Origin: an uncultured Clostridia bacterium
GTDB lineage: Bacteria > Bacillota > Clostridia > Christensenellales > UBA1242
Assembly (NCBI GenBank): GCA_947623775.1
Contig: CANQHL010000058.1
Location: 1 to 8,294, forward strand
Reading direction: 5' to 3'
Length of the DNA: 8,294 nucleotides
Within the stretch, counting starts at the first letter, position 1. Each line of letters begins with the position of its first letter. Position numbers and translations under genes: made by a program. The notes beneath the pieces were generated by a model. That model saw nothing but the letters and a program-made list of their open reading frames with translations. It did no database searches and was not told the DNA's origin. Positions 5,559-8,294 of this stretch are shown in pieces.

Positions 5559-6398
5559 TTATATTAATCGTGTTTCAATAAACAAGTTGTTGCTCTTTAT
5601 AATTGCAATACCTAGATATTTCCCGCCAAAAAGATTGTAATTACCATCTGTGCCTTCATAATATACATGGACTCCGGATAAAAGTTTTTTTTCTGTTTCT
5701 GCATCAACTTTCAATTTTGGAAAATCCAACACATCTTCAAGTTTAATTATATTTATTTTTCCATTTGCAAGTTCTCCGATGGTAACAGCATCCTTAATAT
5801 CAAATTTTCCACATTTTGTACGTTGTATGTAAGACATAACACCATATGTATTTAAATGATTAGCCATATCTCTGCACAGTGACCTTATATATGTGCCACT
5901 GCTACACCACACTTCAAATTCAAATTCATTCTCTGAAATCTCATTTAATATTTTTATAGAATAAATCTCTATCTCTTTTGGCTTCAATTCCACTTGCTTT
6001 CCTTTTCGTGCAAGATCATATGCTTTTTCTCCATGCACTTTTTTTGCTGAATAAATTGGTGGCATCTGCTCTTGCTTTCCAATAAAATGCGGAATTATTT
6101 TTTCAAGCTCCTCTCTTGTAACAATTTTATCATTTTTTTCAACAATTTCTCCCTCCATGTCTAATGTTGCTGTTGTGCAACCAAATTTAAAAATTGTTTT
6201 ATAAACTTTGTCTTTCTTTAAAAAATATTCAAAAAGTTTTGTTCCTTTTCCCAATGTAACAGGCAATAAGCCCTCACCTAAAACATCAAGCGTTCCTAAG
6301 TGACCAGCCTTTTCTGCACTTAAAATATGCTTTACCTTATTAATTACATTATTTGACGAATATCCCTTTTCTTTATTTATAAGTATAATTCCATCCAT
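5559..6398 (-). CDS. truB: tRNA pseudouridine(55) synthase
   Basis: TruB converts U55 in the T-loop of tRNAs to pseudouridine. At 279 residues it is slightly short for the family (about 290-310). The catalytic motif is GHLGTLDVLGEGLLPV (32-47) with the nucleophile Asp38. KVYK holds the conserved Tyr66, MPPIYSAKKVHGEKAYDLAR covers 112-131, and the family motif SSGTYIRSLCRDM spans 166-178. The usual RRT becomes QRTKCGKF (192-199). A short C-terminal region (about 225-279) takes the place of the PUA-like tail. The catalytic loop has Val39 and Gly41 where Pro and Ala are more usual. ATG 6398 follows TAAAGGTAATT, whose TAA is the stop of the upstream DHH gene. It lies in an infB-rbfA-truB cluster typical of bacteria, but is followed by a TIM-barrel gene instead of ribF. 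Confidence 0.96.
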   Translation of the reverse strand: MDGIILINKEKGYSSNNVINKVKHILSAEKAGHLGTLDVLGEGLLPVTLGKGTKLFEYFLKKDKVYKTIFKFGCTTATLDMEGEIVEKNDKIVTREELEKIIPHFIGKQEQMPPIYSAKKVHGEKAYDLARKGKQVELKPKEIEIYSIKILNEISENEFEFEVWCSSGTYIRSLCRDMANHLNTYGVMSYIQRTKCGKFDIKDAVTIGELANGKINIIKLEDVLDFPKLKVDAETEKKLLSGVHVYYEGTDGNYNLFGGKYLGIAIIKSNNLFIETRLI

Positions 6399-6406
6399 AA
6401 TTACCT

Positions 6407-7357
6407 TTATTTACTAAAAATGCCAAGCACCATTGCTTCCGCTTCTTTCATATTTCTTGCATTAAATTTTGCCCCAGCAGCACAAATATGGCCTCCTCCG
6501 CCAAATCTCTCCGCCTTTTCTTTCACATTATATCCATCTTTCGACCTGAGTGACAAACTAAAAACACCTTTTTCTTCTTCAACTAAACTAAAACTATAAT
6601 TAATATTATGTATTGACACAAGCGCACGACTATAAAAAGCACAATCAGACTTTGCTCCACCCAACTGTTCTAAAGTCTTGTTGTCAACAACAATAAATGC
6701 ACAATCATCAATTTTTTTATAATTATTCCAAAGATATTTTGTAAATACTATTTCTTTCTCAGTTGTATTTTCATATAGAATTTGATTTACCTTAGATATA
6801 TTTGCTCCCAACAAACACAGTTCATATGCTGTTTTAAATGAATTCGCCTTTGTGTTGGAGTTTTGAAAAGAAGATGTATCTGCACTTACCCCAGCATAAA
6901 GCAAAGTTGCCATCGCATCATCAATCTCCACACCCATTTCTTTTAATAATAAAAAGATGATTTCACTAGCTGAGCTATATTTGTTGTCGATAAAATTAAA
7001 TTTCCCTATTTCATTATCGCAAACATGATGATCAAGAATTACAGTTTCATTTTTATCATCAAAAATATATCCATAATCTCCTAATCTATTTATAGCAGAA
7101 ACATCAGTTGCCACAAATAAATCATAATAATTTATTTTACATTCATTATTGCAAATAGCTCCTTCTGAATATAATAATTTTTGATTAAACGTTAACTTTT
7201 CATTAATAAATAGGTCCGCTTTTATATCGGACTTATTTAATGCTGCCATCAATGCATATGAAGAACTTAAAGCATCCATATCAGGTGAAATATGGGTAAA
7301 TATAGCCACCCTTTTTGCTCTCAAAATTTTATTTGAAATTTCTTTTAATGTATTCAT
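6407..7357 (-). CDS. nrnA: DHH/DHHA1 phosphoesterase, nanoRNase / pAp phosphatase type
   Basis: NrnA-type enzymes degrade 2-5 nt RNA fragments from the 3' or 5' end and dephosphorylate pAp, using Mn ions. At 316 residues the length is normal. The DHH domain shows HISPDMDALSSS (22-33: His22, Asp26, Asp28), ATDVSAINRLGDY (Asp85), the DHH triad at 109-111 (VILDHH) and YAGVSADTSSFQNSNT (154-169: Asp160). The C-terminal DHHA1 domain carries FGGGGHICAAGAKF (285-298), which binds substrate. All metal ligands are present. The usual PDGDAxGS reads PDMDALSS. ATG 7357 lies 2 bp after the rbfA stop with only a weak GACGAG-like ribosome binding site, so translation is probably coupled to rbfA. The position between rbfA and truB is common in Clostridia. 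The symbol follows family and context; substrate preference cannot be read from sequence. Confidence 0.92.
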   Translation of the reverse strand: MNTLKEISNKILRAKRVAIFTHISPDMDALSSSYALMAALNKSDIKADLFINEKLTFNQKLLYSEGAICNNECKINYYDLFVATDVSAINRLGDYGYIFDDKNETVILDHHVCDNEIGKFNFIDNKYSSASEIIFLLLKEMGVEIDDAMATLLYAGVSADTSSFQNSNTKANSFKTAYELCLLGANISKVNQILYENTTEKEIVFTKYLWNNYKKIDDCAFIVVDNKTLEQLGGAKSDCAFYSRALVSIHNINYSFSLVEEEKGVFSLSLRSKDGYNVKEKAERFGGGGHICAAGAKFNARNMKEAEAMVLGIFSK

Positions 7358-7359
7358 TT

Positions 7360-7710
7360 TTACTCGTCTTTATTTATATTTAATGTCTTTAATATTTCGT
7401 TGATGCGCACGCTTGCACTTGTGCCCTTATCTATTTCAAATTGAAGTTTTGGCATTTGCGGCATCGACACCATATTTACAAGCTCTCTTTTAATGAAACC
7501 TTCTGATTTAGTTAACACTTTTACAATTGTTTTTAATTTTTCTTCATCATCAAGTGCAATTTTTACTTTGCAAAATTGAAAATCAGGCGTCAAATAAACT
7601 TCACTAATATATAGCATCGGATCAATTCTTGGATCATTCATTTTGTTTAATATAATTTCAGAAATACATTTCTGTAATTGACTATTTGCTCTTTCAAAAC
7701 GTTTTGACAT
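7360..7710 (-). CDS. rbfA: 30S ribosome-binding factor A
   Basis: RbfA is a single KH-type domain that binds the 30S subunit during late maturation of 16S rRNA and matters most in the cold. The 116 residues are of normal length. The N-terminal helix SKRFERANSQLQKCISEII and the early DPRIDP (26-31) match the family. So do the strand ISEVYLTPDFQFCKVKIAL and the end region containing MPQMPKLQFEIDKGTSASV, followed by RINEIL. ATG 7710 follows TAGGAGACCATT, in which TAG is the infB stop codon, so termination of infB and initiation of rbfA share bases. In Bacillus a ylxP gene separates infB from rbfA; it is absent here. Cotranscription with infB and the DHH gene is very likely. Confidence 0.96.
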   Translation of the reverse strand: MSKRFERANSQLQKCISEIILNKMNDPRIDPMLYISEVYLTPDFQFCKVKIALDDEEKLKTIVKVLTKSEGFIKRELVNMVSMPQMPKLQFEIDKGTSASVRINEILKTLNINKDE

Positions 7711-7719
7711 AATGGTCTC

Positions 7720-8294
7720 CTATCTTTTAATTGCAACTCTTGCATAGAAATCTATTGTATCGCCCTCTTTAAATTCTATGTTATCCTTTAGTTTAATACC
7801 GCACTCAAAACCTTTGAGAACCTCCGACTTTTCGTCTTTAACAATTTTTAATGATTCCACCATGGTCTTTCCAAGCTCTTCAGTGCCTCTCTTAACTACT
7901 GCTATTGCATTTCGAGCAGCTTTTCCATCTTTAATATAAGAACCGGCAATTTTACCAGCAGAAGACAATTTAAATACCATTCTTATTTCTGCACTTCCAA
8001 TATATTGTTCTTCATATTTTATGCTAAGCATACCATTAATTACTGCTGTAATATCATCTACAATTTCATAAATGATGTTATATTCTTTAACTTCAACCTT
8101 GAGATTTTCAGCCAATGTCTTTGCCTTGGTTACAGGTTTTGTATTAAAGCATATAATAACAGAACCTGTTGTTTGTGCCAATTCTACATCGCTTTCAGTA
8201 ACTGCACCAGCACCAGAATGAACAATATTAACTTTTGCTTCTTCATTTCTAATAGCTAAAAGTGTTGCTTTTATTGCTTCAACAGATCCCATGG
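7720..8294 (-). CDS. infB: Translation initiation factor IF-2, C-terminal part (cut by right window edge)
   Basis: IF-2 is the GTPase that brings fMet-tRNA to the 30S subunit and promotes subunit joining. Only about 191 codons lie in the window: the end of domain C1 and the whole of C2, the fMet-tRNA-binding domain. Recognisable stretches are GSVEAIKATL near the edge, VHSGAGAVTESDVELA (HxGVGAITESD-like), KYEEQYIGSAEIRMVFK, GKIAGSYIKDGKAARNA and the C2 end FECGIKLKDN..FKEGDTI. An in-frame ATG at 8292 encodes the Met before GSVEAI and is internal to the conserved domain, so it is not the real start; the reading frame continues beyond the edge. The G domain and N-terminal region are outside the window. 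The TAG stop (7722-7720) overlaps the rbfA ribosome binding site. It is the most upstream gene of the cluster seen here. Confidence 0.97.
   Translation of the reverse strand, partial: MGSVEAIKATLLAIRNEEAKVNIVHSGAGAVTESDVELAQTTGSVIICFNTKPVTKAKTLAENLKVEVKEYNIIYEIVDDITAVINGMLSIKYEEQYIGSAEIRMVFKLSSAGKIAGSYIKDGKAARNAIAVVKRGTEELGKTMVESLKIVKDEKSEVLKGFECGIKLKDNIEFKEGDTIDFYARVAIKR

Noticed and set aside
8005..8259. Plus-strand 84-codon open frame rich in Cys, Phe and Asn
   Set aside because: It is opposite infB domain C1/C2; the composition reflects reverse-complemented AT-rich codons.
8290..8292. ATG at 8292 as the start of a separate gene
   Set aside because: The following residues are the conserved interior of IF-2, and the frame continues to the window edge, so it is an internal methionine.
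1..8294. CRISPR, insertion sequence, phage, toxin-antitoxin, riboswitch or RNA gene
   Set aside because: The window is almost fully filled by conserved minus-strand genes; gaps are at most 108 bp and hold only promoter, terminator and small repeat signals.

Overview
This is a compact, AT-rich window (about one third GC by eye). Every supportable gene lies on the minus strand, so transcription runs from high to low coordinates. It looks like the chromosome of an endospore-forming member of the Clostridia/low-GC Firmicutes. The evidence is a nearly complete spoIIIA sporulation operon, strong AGGAGG-type ribosome binding sites, and core translation genes in a Firmicutes-like order. I cannot name the species.

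There are three blocks in order of transcription. (1) Positions 8294-4676 hold a translation and RNA-metabolism cluster: the C-terminal end of infB (IF-2), rbfA, a DHH-family nanoRNase/pAp-phosphatase-like gene (nrnA type), truB, and an endonuclease IV-like TIM-barrel gene. Gaps are 2-19 bp, so this is very probably one operon. (2) efp (4634-4074) appears to be its own transcription unit. A good sigma-A-type promoter lies across the end of the TIM-barrel gene, and a clean intrinsic terminator (4030-4056) follows efp. (3) Positions 3965-1 hold spoIIIAA-AB-AC-AD-AE-AF and the start of spoIIIAG, tightly packed with overlaps and nested signals. A candidate sigma-E promoter sits just upstream of spoIIIAA. 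These genes encode the mother-cell half of the SpoIIIA-SpoIIQ channel: the ATPase (AA), membrane and partner proteins (AB-AF), and a ring protein (AG). spoIIIAG is cut by the left edge, and spoIIIAH would be expected beyond it.

No stretch longer than 108 bp lacks a gene. I see no tRNA, rRNA, CRISPR, insertion sequence, phage or defence system. This is an ordinary core region and I do not see an undescribed system in it. The points most worth a second look are the endonuclease IV-like gene directly after truB, where ribF often lies, with one apparently altered metal-ligand position; the insulation of efp between two operons; the spoIIIA promoter placed so close that the Shine-Dalgarno would begin the transcript; and the repeated nesting of stop codons inside the next gene's ribosome binding site.
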